Program-made: the position numbers and the translations under genes
Notes under the pieces: generated by a model
What the model was told of the DNA's origin: nothing
Database searches by the model: none
The model's input: the letters and a program-made list of their open reading frames with translations, nothing else
In this document: positions 37,390 to 49,500 of the stretch, one piece after another
Layout of the letters: every line of letters begins with the position of its first letter
How positions within the stretch are numbered: position 1 is the stretch's first letter
Assembly: GCA_016081115.2 (NCBI GenBank)
Contig: CM071928.1
Location: 61,883,950 to 61,947,949 of the forward strand
Length of the DNA stretch: 64,000 nt
Origin: Rehmannia glutinosa
Taxonomy: Eukaryota > Streptophyta > Magnoliopsida > Lamiales > Orobanchaceae
Direction of reading: 5' to 3'

Positions 37390-38759
37390 AACTCGATAAA
37401 GATGTTGAGAGTATAACTCGGCTGCTTAAGCCAAATACTTAACTTGGCTGATTGGTTTGTATAACAGAGGAAGACTTAACACCCTTTGATTAGATTTTAG
37501 CTTGTTTCTAAACTCTTGATTTTAGCACTTGGTTAATTATCAGTTGGATAACAAATATAATCAACAGATATAAATTTAATATGCAGAAGAGTGAATTTGC
37601 TGAAAGTAAATGACATAAATAATTTATAGAGATTCGAAGATGTGGTAATTATTCTAATCCTCTCTTCTCCAACTCCTGGAGGAATATACTATGTAACGGA
37701 TCAGTTTACAAAGCGGTGAGCAGTCTGGAGACAACCTTGATCACACAGCTGGCTTCTCTTGCGACTCAGCTTCTTCACAGGGCAGCTGCCTTGCTACTTC
37801 AGCTCACTTCTCAAGTTCTTGGATTTGATCACGAAGCCCTCCAACAAACTTGATAATGGTTCGAACTGGGACCTTTCTGCAAACCTAGCTTGGAAAGTAG
37901 ACCCCTTTACTTGTTCAAATGTTTCTTCTTCAACAAATTGAAGTTATCTCTTCTTCTCATCTTGTGTTGCATCGAGTTTCTTTGAGTTTGAGGCTTGAGG
38001 AATTGCTTGAATGGCTTTGAGAATAATGCAGGTTAAATGCTTGAATATTGCTTGCTTGTTCGTGGTTCAGGTAACCTCTTCTCAATGACTTACTCAACCT
38101 TTTATAGTGCACATTCGAAATTTTGCCCGTTGAAGAGATAGGCTAATTTCAAAAGTCACTTAGTGTTCGTTGGCTTGTCTTGGTTTGCAGTCCTTGATGT
38201 TGACCCTTGCTCGTCTTAATTGCATTTGCAACATTGCAGGTGCCTGACACAAGGTACAGTGTTTCTTATTGGTTCATTCGTTTTGCACAATTCTAGGACT
38301 CACACTTTGGACCTGACAGCTTTGACATATTACTATAATGAGTAATATTCTTGACTTTAATCAATTGATCTAAGTCAGTTGTCTTGACTAGACTGCTTCC
38401 TTTACCCCATGTGACTTGAGTCTGCTTCAATCATTGGATTGACTCAACTATCACTTTGTCACTTCAACTTGCATACTTGGCTTCTTGAGTTGACTTGACT
38501 GACTCTTCTTATAGTTGTTCCCCATCTGACTCTTCTTCAGTCAAGTCCTTGACTTCCTTCGTGGCCACACTCAGCTGGCACATAGCAGAGTCTTCACATA
38601 GTCTGCAGTTGACTTCTTGTAATCCTTGGCATAGCTGACTTGACTCAACTTTTCCAGCCCTATCTATTATAATACAAATTACAAGGAAAATAGGGTGCCA
38701 ACTTCCTAGTTTAAGTTTTACATGGTATCATCAAAATCTACTCAATAAATTTCCTAATA
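37388..38759 (-). repeat. LTR4 (3' LTR of A3), truncated
   Basis: In reverse orientation it aligns with LTR5 from the ACTCGATA...GTATAACTCGGCTG region to the terminus TTTCCTAATA. The terminal TG of the LTR has become TA. About 160-180 bp of its 3' end are missing at the junction with LTR3. The TATA box, reverse CCTTTTATA, is at 38098-38106. Confidence 0.88.
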
Positions 38760-38773
38760 ATTTCCCGCTTTTT
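38760..38773 (-). promoter_or_regulatory. Polypurine tract of A3
   Basis: ATTTCCCGCTTTTT on the plus strand is the reverse complement of AAAAAGCGGGAAAT, next to LTR4. One base interrupts the G run. Confidence 0.82.
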
Positions 38774-39010
38774 GATGATGCCAAAACTTAAAACATTTAA
38801 AGTAAGTAAACAACAAAGATACATACATACAGTGCAATGACAAAGAATGTATGCTTGAATGAATCATTTTATTGATCATAACATTTTTGTCCTTTACACA
38901 TCTATTTACATTTAGTATCAGAGCAATCTAAATGTATTCATGTCAAAACACAGTATATCTAAGCTAAGATACATATAGAGTGAAAATTATAGGGAAACTC
39001 ACTAAGCTTA

Positions 39011-39697
39011 TTACAGAAGACTTACATAGATGTATTTACAACAAAAATACACGAAGCGGTTCACAGCAACACTTAAACGCCTTTGTTGCTTCCTTCTTGT
39101 TTCTTCATCAGCTCTTCTTCTGTCTGAATCAACTCTTTTCCTCGTTCTTTCCTCTTCTTCTTCTTCTTCTTCAGCTTTCTTCCTTTTCTTTTCTTCCTCT
39201 TCCTTTTTCTTTTTCTCATATGCTCGCTTTGCAACAGGGTCATCCCTTAGTTGCCTTTTTTCCCATTTGCGATTTGCTCTGGCACTTTCTTCAGCCATTC
39301 TCATCTTTACTTCTTCAATTTTTTGAGCGACTTCTAAGTTTACAAGATGGTCATGGCCAGCCCAGTATGCGATTCCTCTTTTTTTCAGAAGCCGAGATTG
39401 AGAACTTCTTTTAGTACCACTTTGTCTTCCCTTTCTTGACTCTACTCCTCTTCCTCTAGGAGTATATTGTACAGGAGCCTTGGGTTTTCCAGCTGAGTGA
39501 CTGTTGGCACTCTGCTGCTTCTCAGCCTTATTGCACACCTCCAGGCCTTTTTCCTAGTATAACTCCCAAGCTTGAGTCAAGGTCATTCCTTCGAAGTAGC
39601 CTTCAGCTTCCAAGGTTTGAAATTCTTCCATGGATCTGGGCTCAGATCCTGCATCCGACATTACTTCTTTGGGGGGATCTATCATGACTTTTTCTAA
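39011..39697 (-). pseudogene. ORF3 of A3, C-terminal part after the insertion
   Basis: An open minus-strand stretch (39538 to 39011) encodes the C-terminal portion: AGKPKAPVQYTPRGRG, the IAYWAGHDHLVNLEV string, and a long Lys/Arg/Glu-rich helix. The ancestral stop after KQQRR (TGA in A4) is TTA here, so the frame runs on into noncoding sequence. A TAG in WELY*EKGL near 39555 precedes it. It joins the upstream part of ORF3 across the gypsy insert, but about 100 bp of ORF3 seem to be missing at the insertion site. Confidence 0.78.
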
Positions 39698-40388
39698 CAC
39701 TGGCAGGGTTTAGTATTTTGGCCATAACTCTATCTACAAAATTGATATTGAGCTGATTCAAGTGGCTACCGAAAGCTAAGAGAGAGGGCTACAACTCTTA
39801 TGAAGACCCATAAGCAAATTCAGACATTTATGTGACGCACGACCCATGCGTGCCTGAAGACTTTGAGCCTGCCTACGAAACCACGCACGACCTGGTCGTG
39901 CATGGGGTGCATGACCTGGTCATGCGTGGGTGACCGTCGTGTCTGTGAAATGTCCAATTTTGACAGCACATTGACCTAGTTTTGGCCCAAATACTATAAA
40001 AACACATCTTGGGGGGCGCACACAAGGGGGGAGAGGTCTGGAATATACCTAAAACAAAAGAAACGTCATCTTCAAGGAAGGAAGAATCAAGGGAAGAATC
40101 GGGATGAATCCGAGCTTGAAGATTGAAGATAAATCAAGAGATTATCCATTTCCCTAAGTTTTCTCATTCTTTGTAGTTTAATCTTTCATTTTAGTTTCTT
40201 ATGAACATGAACAATTTGTCTATGAGTTGTTTATTTGTAATGAGTAGCTAAACATCTTGTGATTTCTGGGTTTTGGAAGTAGATTAATTGAACTCTTGTT
40301 GAATGTTTTAATCTTAGTTGAAGTTATTGTCTTGAAGCCTATTTGAGTACTTTATGCTTATTCTTGTTTTATCATTTGGTTAATAGTT

Positions 40389-40544
40389 AGCATGCTTGAT
40401 ATATTGATTCATAATTCGAGAGATGAGCTTCAATATTTGATTCTTGGGTGCTTTGGCCAATGATTTAGCATGTTTGATATATTGATTCATAATTCGAGAG
40501 ATGAACTTCAATATTTGATCTTGAGCACTTGACATGAATATTTG
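40389..40544 (+). repeat. 78-bp tandem duplication in gypsy-like arm 1
   Basis: The segment beginning AGCATGCTTGATATATTG at 40389 is repeated from 40467 (AGCATGTTTGATATATTG), giving two units of 78 bp with few differences. Arm 2 and the copy at 54650-56178 have a single unit, so this duplication is specific to arm 1. Confidence 0.85.
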
Positions 40545-41183
40545 CATGAATCGAGAGGTTTGTAGATATTTGTGAGGATATTTGATCTTTGGTGCATTTG
40601 GGAGTTGTATATCTATTGTTGAGTAGAGATGGTAGCATGGATATTTCAATCTATGTTTTATATACATCTCGAGAGGGGGATAAAACATATGCGTGATCGT
40701 CTTATAGGTATATTGATAATAACTTTGGTTTTGATTAATTTGGACAACAAGAGGAATATTAATTGAAACCATAACCCGGGAATCTATTTCATTCTTTTGA
40801 TAATTCCATTAATATTTGTATCTTGTATTTTTGTGGTTATTTCTATCTCAACCTCCACAACAACCATGAATATTCGATCGTCTAAATAAAAATAAAACTA
40901 TCTTGGTTCAATACATAGCGCACTAATTTATTAGTCTCTGTGGATACGACCTTGCTTACCCTATTCTATAAACTACACCATATACTTGCGGTGAGGCCAA
41001 AAATAAGGCGAACAAGTGTACGGTGTAGTTTATAGAAAGAGGGTAAGCAAGGTCGTATCCATGGAGACTAATAAATTTATGCGCTAAGTATTGAACCAAA
41101 ATAGCCTTATTTTTATTTAGACGGTCATAATTGGATGATTGTTTTGAGATTAAGACAAGATAGACTACAAAAACACAAGGCAA

Positions 41184-41184
<1 letters not shown>

Positions 41185-41223
<39 letters not shown>
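41185..41223 (+). repeat. (AAT)13 microsatellite
   Basis: Thirteen perfect AAT units lie inside gypsy-like arm 2. The same LTR position in the copy at 54650-56178 holds (ATT)22, and arm 1 has no array at that site (about 40803-40830). Confidence 0.95.
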
Positions 41224-41225
<2 letters not shown>

Positions 41226-42208
41226 AAGTATCAAGAGAATAAAATGGATTCCCGGGTATGGTTTCGATTAATATCTCTCTTGTTGTCGATTTAATTAAAG
41301 CCAAAGTTATTATCAATATTCCTATAAGACGATCACAATGGTATTTTATCCCCATCTCGAGATGTATATAAAGTGTAGATTGAAATATCTATGCTAGCAT
41401 CTCTACTCAACATAAGATATACAACTCCCTAAAGCACAAAAGATCAAATATACTCACAAATATTCACAAACCTCTCGATAATGCAAAAATCTATGTCAAG
41501 TACTCAAGATCTAATATTGAAACTCTTCTCTCGAATTATGAATAAATATATCAAACATGCTAAATCATTGGCCAAATGATAAAACAAGAATAAGCATAAA
41601 GTACTCAAATAGGCTTCAAGACAATAACTTCAACTAAGATTAAAACATCCAACAAGAGTTCATTAATCTACTTTCAAAACCCTAAAATCACAAGAAGATT
41701 AGCTACACATGATGTTCAAACAACTCATAAACAAATTGTTCAATGTCATACTAAGCTCAAATGAATGATTAAAATACAAAAGAAGCAAGAAAAACTTAGG
41801 ATAGTCGATAATCTCTCGATGTATCTTTGATCCTCAAGCTTCGATATGACCCGATTCTTCCCTTGATTCTTCCTTCCTTTAAGATGATGTTTCTTGTGTT
41901 TTTTGGTATATTCCAAACCTCCCCCCCTTGTGTGCGCCCCCAAGATGTGTTTTTATAGTATTTGGGCCAAAACTAGGTCAATGTGCTATCAAAATTGGAC
42001 ATTTCCGCACAGACGCACGGGTCGTGCGCCCCACGCATGACCAGGTCGTGCGTGGTGCCATAGGCAAGCTCAAAGTCTTCAGGAACGCACGGGTTGTGCA
42101 TCACCCAAATGTCTGAATTTGCTTATGGGGTGTCATAAGAGTTGTAGCCCTCTCTCTTAGCTTTCCGTAGCCACTTGAATCAGCTCAATATCAATTTTGT
42201 AGAGAGAA

Positions 42209-45200
42209 CTACCTTATAAAATGCAGCTTTGATGACCTTTCTCTTGTCTTTCATGGCAACGACAACTTTTCCAATTGGTAAGCTCATGGGTAGCTTGTCT
42301 TTGAGAATATCGGTATGACTTGACCTAGTGGGGTTTCAAAGAAACATCATTTTTAAGTCCTTTGAACTTCCTTCCCCTCGGCTACAACGCTTTTCTTCAA
42401 GTTCTCTTCCCGCAATCCCTTAAGGATCCTCTTCCCCTTTTGGCATCATCACCAAAGAAGAGAGGTATCCCAGGAAACAAACCTCCAAGGATAAAGTCTA
42501 GTTGGCTGATAGTTGAGTTGTGCTTGGAGTCTGGTGCATCATACGCCTTGCAAAATTCCGAGAGAGTGACCTTAGACTCGGCTGATACGATCTTCATTTC
42601 AGCCATGAAGAGACTAAATTCCTCATTCATGCTATTCTCAAGTCTGGTAATCTCATTCTTGTGGAAATGTTGCAGCAGCTCCATATCCGTCTTATGAGAC
42701 TTTTTAATCCTCTCAATGTACTCCTTCTCCTCTGCCTGTACATGGAGTTATCAGCACTCCATACGAGCATCCTTCCATATAAAGCTTTGAAATATCGGAC
42801 TTGCTCTATTCTCATGGCATCTGTTGTTGAGTCCATTCCCTTAGTCTCACCACTATGCCTCTTAGATCGATTGTGAGAGTGGCATCTTGATTGTCCAGAT
42901 GTAAGTCTAGAGAGGCCTAATGATATTCCATCTTCTCAATCTCTTCGCAGATTTTATTGAAGACGTCATAGAACTCAGCTTGTGCGTTAGACTCAGCTGC
43001 TGGCCATTCTTCATCAAAATTGAAGTCTGCTGGAACAATCGTGTCTGTGGGAATAACTGGATCTTCCCTGACGGTGTATCTCCTTTCTTCAATAGATGTC
43101 TCTTCCTCCAATTCAGGCAGATCCTTAGAGAAGGGGAACATATCTTGAAATGCATCATCACGCACATATGGAATATCTTGTTGCGGAGGTGCCTGTGATG
43201 ATTCAGCTCTTGGTGCCTCGGCTGCGGCAGCTTCATTGGCAGGGGTCGCAACTGTGGGAGCCTGTGACTGAGCTGTGGGAGACGTTACTGCTGCAGCTTT
43301 GGGAGCCTGCGCAGATGACTCGATTTCACCGGGCGATTGAGATGGTTTGCCACGGTGGCGAGCCTCACTGCCTTAATCTTACATGCCTTCTTCGATCTCA
43401 GTGTGTTTTGCTAAGTGAATAACCTATTCCTCAATTGTATCATTAGCATCATCGTAGGATGACGAGACCTGTGAAGTTGGCTCATCATTAAAATTGAATC
43501 TCATGGGAGTCGTCTTGTCACTGACTTGGCTCTGAGATTTGTGAACATCCTCAGCTGTGTCCATTGTAGGATCATCATGTTAAATGGACTCAGCTTCATC
43601 CTCCGATCCCAAATATGATGTATCAATATTTTCTTGGGAGTCTTGATGGGCACGAATAACTTCTTCTGCAGCAGCACCTTCAATGTGAGGAATGTTCTCA
43701 ATTCTATCATCTTTACCAAGAGAAGTCTCAACCTCCCATTGGCCTTCAATACCCCCAACAGTCTCCACTGTTGCAGGGCCTTCTACAATCCCTTCGACAG
43801 TCTCAACTGTCTTAGGGTCTTCTATTCTCCCTTCGATAGACTCGGCTTTCTTAGGGTCTTGGACATTGGCATCCAGAGGAGTCTCAACCCATTGGATTGC
43901 ACTTTCAGAGCCCAGAGTGTTAACTCCCGGGGCTTCACCATCCTTTGCCTCAGCTGTGGTGGAAGCTTCATTGGTCTTCAACGCAGATGACATTTCAGCT
44001 GAAATAGACTTAACTATTTGAGCGTCGTCAATGTCACTCTTCTCTTCTGTAAGTTCTTTCTCAGCTTCACCTCCTAACTGCATTGGTTTGTCTCCCACAG
44101 CTTCCTCCAACCTAACTGTGGTGGAGAGAGTTTCCCCCTCAGCTGGCACACCAGCTAAGTGAATGAGAGTGGGGTCACTCTGCTCCAGAGACGCGGATTT
44201 TCCCTCTGAGTGTACAGCCGCAGGGGCAAGTGTCTTAACACCTTCTTCAGGGGTAGGCTTAGCTTGGGGCCCACAGTCCCAGCTTCATTGCCATTTGCCT
44301 GGGAGCCATCAGTCGAATGCACTGGGGACGTGGTGGCAGCTATGGTTGTAGCAATTTGCTGCGCCACTCCCTAAAGGATCAGTTTGCAGAAGAGTTTGGG
44401 AGGACTCTCCTGGACCTTCTAATAAGCTTAGTTCGTGCATGGCTCTGGATTCCTTCATAGCTTGCTAAAGTGCTGACGACGTTGCTGCAGCAGCAGGATC
44501 CATGTCTTCATCGCTGTCTATGAACTTTGGATAATGTTCATAAGTCTGCTCTAGAGAGCCTCTAAAATGCGCACATCTTGGATTTCTCCAAGGCTTGGGC
44601 TTGCTCGGCAGCTCTCTCATTCTCCTCCTCCTTAAGAATACGGAGAATGTCCATATATTTGGCTTCATTCAGGGCAGATCAAACATCATTAACACCAAGG
44701 AATCGGAGAAGCTCTTCTTCTTCCTCGATGAACTCAGGTGAGTGAACTGCATTCTTGAGTGATCCAGCTTCCATGCCCTCCATTCCCTCAAGTGCCTTTG
44801 AATGTCAGGGTAAACTGGAGAGTACATAATCACATCATCATCATCATCGTCTTCATCTCCAGTTTCCGGAATGGGAGCTAAGAGACCTTGCTCTTCCTCA
44901 GATGCATCAGCTTCAGTCATAGGAGGGGAGACAACTTTTTCAAAATTGGGCTCTGTTGTCTCGGTTGCATCAACTTCCTCAATTGTCTTCCTTACGGCTG
45001 GGTCTTCGTGAATCTTCTGCTGATCATCATCAGCAGACTGCGTGGACTCATTAACAAATTCAGGGGATTGCTCTTCCTAAACATCAGCAGTCTCAATTTC
45101 TCTCTCCGGCTGAGTACCGGATTCTGCTGTCTTTTCAAGCTCCGATCGCCTATACAACTGTCTCTTTCTGGATGAGGAGCAAGGGAACCTCTGGTTCAAC

Positions 45201-46282
45201 ATTTTCAGGTTCCTCAAAAGCAATGGCTTTCACAGCTACCTTCCTTGTTTTGGCAGTGCGCTTTTTATTCATGATAGGGGAGGGAATATGGGTTTCCTCC
45301 TCCATCTCGGCTGCTGGGGCAGGAGTCTCGGCTGCACGGGCAGGTGACTCGGCTGCATGGGCAGGAGCTTTAGACTTGGCTGTGAGAGCAGGATCATTCT
45401 TTGTTTTAGGCTGCGGGGGCAGGAGCAGGCTTAGATACCGCAACTCTCTTCTTAGCTGGAGGAGTTTCAGCTGTGTCTTCAGGATCAGCTGATTCCTCCT
45501 CACTGGTATCAGCCCTTCTAGCATGAGCTCTCTTACCGGGATCTTTGAGAGGTTCCTTCTGAACATCTTCTTGTTGACATGGAAGGGTTTTCCATGACGT
45601 AGTGCAATTCCCTTCACCTCCATAAGATGACCAATAACCAGGCCATAGCCCAGGGAACATCCAAAGGAACCATCCTCCTTGAAAGTCTTGTTCAAAGACA
45701 TTTTGGCGAGTCAGTTTGTAAACAAACAAACTCAGCCCAGTTTACTTTCTTTTCTTGCATGATCACAGCCATCACGATCATCTTAGTTTTGCACGGCTGA
45801 TTGAAGCTTCCAAATTTCATGTCAACACACTTCGAGACGACATCCATCAGCTTGTGATAGTCATCCTTCAAGGATCTTTCTTCGCAGTGTAGACCACTTT
45901 CGCAGCGCACTCGGGCTTGGCACTTTTTTCCAAGCTACAGCTAAGTCGACATCCTGCTCAGTGATGTCCTTCAAACCCTCCGCGGGCAACAAACAGTGCT
46001 CAACAAGGTCTTTGGCATTGAGTTTGATGACCTTGTTGTGGACGGAAGACTTGATTTCATCTCCTGCACTTCAGCGTTTACGTAAAACATAGCGATCTCT
46101 TAAAGGTATGTATGAGTGAACTCCATCGTCAAAAAGTCCTTCAGGCCAGACTTCTCCAACTTCTCAGCTATTTTCTTGACCAGGGTTTCATCGATACCCT
46201 GCTTGATCATTCCTTCAAAATCCACAGAAACACCGGTGTGGATTTGTTTTGAGAGCTTCACATAATCAAATTTTGGGGCCAT
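42209..46282 (-). pseudogene. ORF3 of A3, N-terminal and middle parts
   Basis: The start is ATG at 46282 (MAPKFDYVKLSKQIH). The N-terminal domain runs to about 45600, with a stop in THTYL*EI near 46098 and several frameshifts. The linker (about 45150-45500) contains Ala/Pro-rich and KKKR-type runs. The VYPDIQRHLREWRAWK block is at about 44765-44820, the DPKTVE-type repeats at about 43720-43890, and the coiled coil at about 42400-43120. Open stretches include 44149-43580 (189 codons). The sequence reaches VVAMKDKRKVIKA just before the gypsy insert. Function is unknown, as for A1. Confidence 0.78.
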
Positions 46283-46555
46283 TTTCAGAGACTTCACCGA
46301 GTGAAATGAGAGAAAACTTGCTTGAAAGAACTAGGGTTCGCACAAAGTTTCAGAGAGAATGCACTTCCTCATAAATGATTCAGCTTATTTCCATTGTGAC
46401 TTAACTCAGCTTCTCTCTTATGATGTAACTCAGTTATCTGCTAATTAGATACAACTGACTTCCCGACTGGGCTGTTTCACTTTGCTAAAATGTGAAACTT
46501 TATCTTTTTCAAATCTCTCATCTTCTATCTCTACTGATTGAGTCTTCTGAGTATG
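46283..46555 (-). other. Shortened pol-ORF3 spacer of A3
   Basis: This spacer is about 273 bp, compared with about 553 bp in A1. Alignment by eye places a single deletion of about 283 bp at about 46367-46369, where TTTATGAG joins GAAGTGCATTC. The lost A1 interval, about 17889-18171, contains the TGACGTCA palindrome and both TATA-like motifs. Only the leader next to the ORF3 ATG and the pol-proximal part remain. Confidence 0.7.
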
Positions 46556-49500
46556 CTAACCCAGCTCAATTAACCCTAACTCATTATTGAGCTCTTCAAA
46601 CCTTGATTCACATAGAGGCTTTGTGAATATATCAGCTAACTATTTATCAGTTGAGATGTATTCCAAGGTGATGTCTTTCTTTTCAACATGATCTCTTATA
46701 AAATGATATCTGACATCAATGTGCTTTGTTCTTGAATGCAACGCAGGATTCTAAGTGATTGCAATAGCACTAGTGTTATTACACATAATTGGAATCTCTC
46801 TTTCTTCAATATCATAATCTCTCAGATGTTGTCTCATCCATAAGACTTGGGCACAATAGTTGCCCGCAGCTATGTACTCTGCTTCAATTTGTGGATATGG
46901 CTATTGAATTTTTTTCTTCAACCAAGAAACCATTCTATTTCCGAGCATTTGACATTGTACCTGAGTTACTCTTTTTGTCAACTCTACATCCAGCATAGTC
47001 TGAGTCTGAGTAACCAATAGCTTGAATCCACCTTCATTTGAATACCATAAGCCAACTTCCCGGCATCACTTCAAATATCTTAGGATTCTCTTAGCTTTGC
47101 ATCATGTGGCTCTCCTTTGGTGCGATTGAAATCTTGCACATACACCTCTTTGCAAATGTGATGTCCGCCCCTTTAACATTTAGATAGAGCAGAGATCCAA
47201 TGAGTGCTCTATATCTGGTTTGATCAACAGCTTTGCCATCTGCATCCATGTCCATCTTGTTTGAAGTACTCATTGGAATTTTCACATAAGACTTCTCTTC
47301 CATATCAAATTTCTTCATTAAATCTTTGGTATATTTTGTTTGGCTTATGAAGGTTCCATCCTTCATTTGCTTGACTTGAATTCCTAGGAAGAAAGTCAGC
47401 TCTCCCATCATGCTCATCTCAAATTTACCTTGCATTAAGTTTCAGAACTTGTCACACATCTCTTTATTTGTGGAACCAAAAAAGATATCATCCACATATA
47501 TTTGAACAAGCAGTATACTCTCTCCATCTTGAATTGTGAAAAGTGTTCTATCAACTTTGCCTTTGTGAATCCATTGTCAGTTAGGAATTGAGACAATGTG
47601 TCATACCAGACTCTTGGCGATTGTTTCAATCCATATAATGCTTTCTTAAGCTTGTAGACCTTATCTCCAATAGTTTTATTCTCAAAACCTGGAGGTAGTT
47701 CAACATAGACTTCTTCCTCTAACAGTCCATTTAGAAATGCACTCTTCACATCCATTTGATACACAGTTAAGTGCTTATGTGCAGCATAAGCAAGAAACAT
47801 TCTTATTGCTTCCAATCTTACAATAGGAGCAAAGATTTCATCAAAACCTATACCCTGTTCTTGGCAATACCCTTTGGCTACCAATCTTGCTTTGTTTCTT
47901 ACAATAGATCCTTCCTCATTCATCTTGTTTCTTAAAACCCATTTTGTGCCAATAACATTTTGATGGGTTGGCCTTTGCACTAATTCCCATACTTTGTTCC
48001 TTTTGAACTGATTCAGCTCTTGTTGCATGGCTTGAATCCAATGTGTGTCATCCAATGCCCGAGACACATCTTTAGGCTCTATTTGGGAAATAAAACAAGT
48101 GAACATAACTTCATGTTTGTGCTCTGGATCTGGTTCTTATGCCATCTCTAACATCTCCAATAACTAACTCTGGTGGATGATCTTTCAGCCATCTCACATC
48201 AGGTTGGAGTAAGTCTGCTGGATTCAGCCGTCTTGCAGCTAAGTTATCTTGAACAGCTCTTTCATTTTCATTCAGCTGTAGACTTTCCAGTTGTCTTTGA
48301 GATTCAACTATCCCATATTCATCAGGATTCAGTGCTATTACTTCAGCTTCAACATAAGGACTCTTCTGCATAGTTGGTTGATTCAGCTTATCAGCTAACT
48401 CTTCAATGTCTTCTCCACTCACATTAGGTTCATCAAAAACCACATGGATAGACTCTTTTGTAACCATGGTCCTCTTGTTTAGCACTCTATAGGCCTTACT
48501 CTCAGCTGAGTATCCCGAAAAGATACCTTCATCATCTTTAGCATCAAAAGCCTTCAAATTATCTTTGGCATTGTTATGGATGAAGCATTTACATCCAAAT
48601 ATCCTGAAATATCCAACATTTGGCTTTCTCCCTGTCCAAATCTCATAGGGAGTCTTGGTCAATTGCCTGTTGATCATGCATCTATTTTGAGTATAGCATG
48701 TTGTGTTAATGGCTTCAGCCCAAAATCTCTTAGGCAATCCAGCTTGAGCTAACATGGTCCTTGCGACTTCTTTGAGAGTTCTATTCCTTCTTTCACCTAC
48801 TCCATTCTCATTCTTTGTGGAGTTCTTGCAATTGACAACTCAGAAGCAATTCCATTTTCAACACAATACTGAGTTATTATCCCATTGACAAACTCGGTTC
48901 CTCTGTCAGATCTTATTTTTATAATGGTTTGGCTCTTTTCATTTTGAACTCTTTTCATCAGCTGAGGTAACTTCTGCAAAGTTTCCTTCTTTTTACACAT
49001 GAAGATTGTCCATGTATATCTTGAATAATCATCCACCACCACTAAGGTGTATTTCTTTCCATTTATGCTGGTTGGTTCAACTGGACCAAATAAATCCATA
49101 TGCAACAGATGTAATATCCTTATTGAAGAAGGACTTGGATTATCCTTGAATGAAGGTTTGATTTGATTTCCCATCGGACATGCATCACATACACTTTTTT
49201 TCTTGTATACTGGGTCAGGCAATCCTTCTGCAAGGTGACTCCTTGGAAGCTTGTTGATTGTCTTGAAATTTAGATGACTCAGCTTCTTGTGCCACAGCCA
49301 ACTTGATTCGGCTGTGCTCTTTGCTAGCAGACAAGTGCTTGGTGTAGCAGTATACCAATCTACAACATACATATTCTTCTGTCTTGATCCTTGCAGCACT
49401 ATTTTATTCGATTCAGCATCTTTGATCTAGCATACTCCCATGTTGAATCCAACATTGTAGCCTTTATCACAGAGTTGGCTGATGGTTAACAGGTTGAAGT

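Larger units (their letters stand above)
39698..42208. mobile_element. Inverted pair of truncated gypsy-like LTRs
   Basis: Two copies of the same 1.2-1.3 kb sequence lie tail-to-tail. Arm 1 (39698-40988) is forward, arm 2 (41013-42208) is reverse, with a 24 bp spacer. Both contain ACTATAAAAACACATCTT-like TATA motifs, GC-rich hairpins, and GTGGATACGACCTTGCTTACCC near the centre; the last string is common near the ends of plant Ty3/gypsy LTRs. Compared with the copy at 54650-56178, both arms lack about the first 350-390 bp, breaking within about 40 bp of each other. No coding region lies between them. The LTR label is inferred. Confidence 0.6.

Noticed and set aside
39030..39414. Plus-strand ORFs rich in Ser, Phe and Leu that look like membrane proteins (also at 53849-54289 and 59641-60074).
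   Set aside because: They are the antisense of the Lys/Glu-rich ORF3 tail, whose AAG/GAA codons read as CTT/TTC on the other strand.
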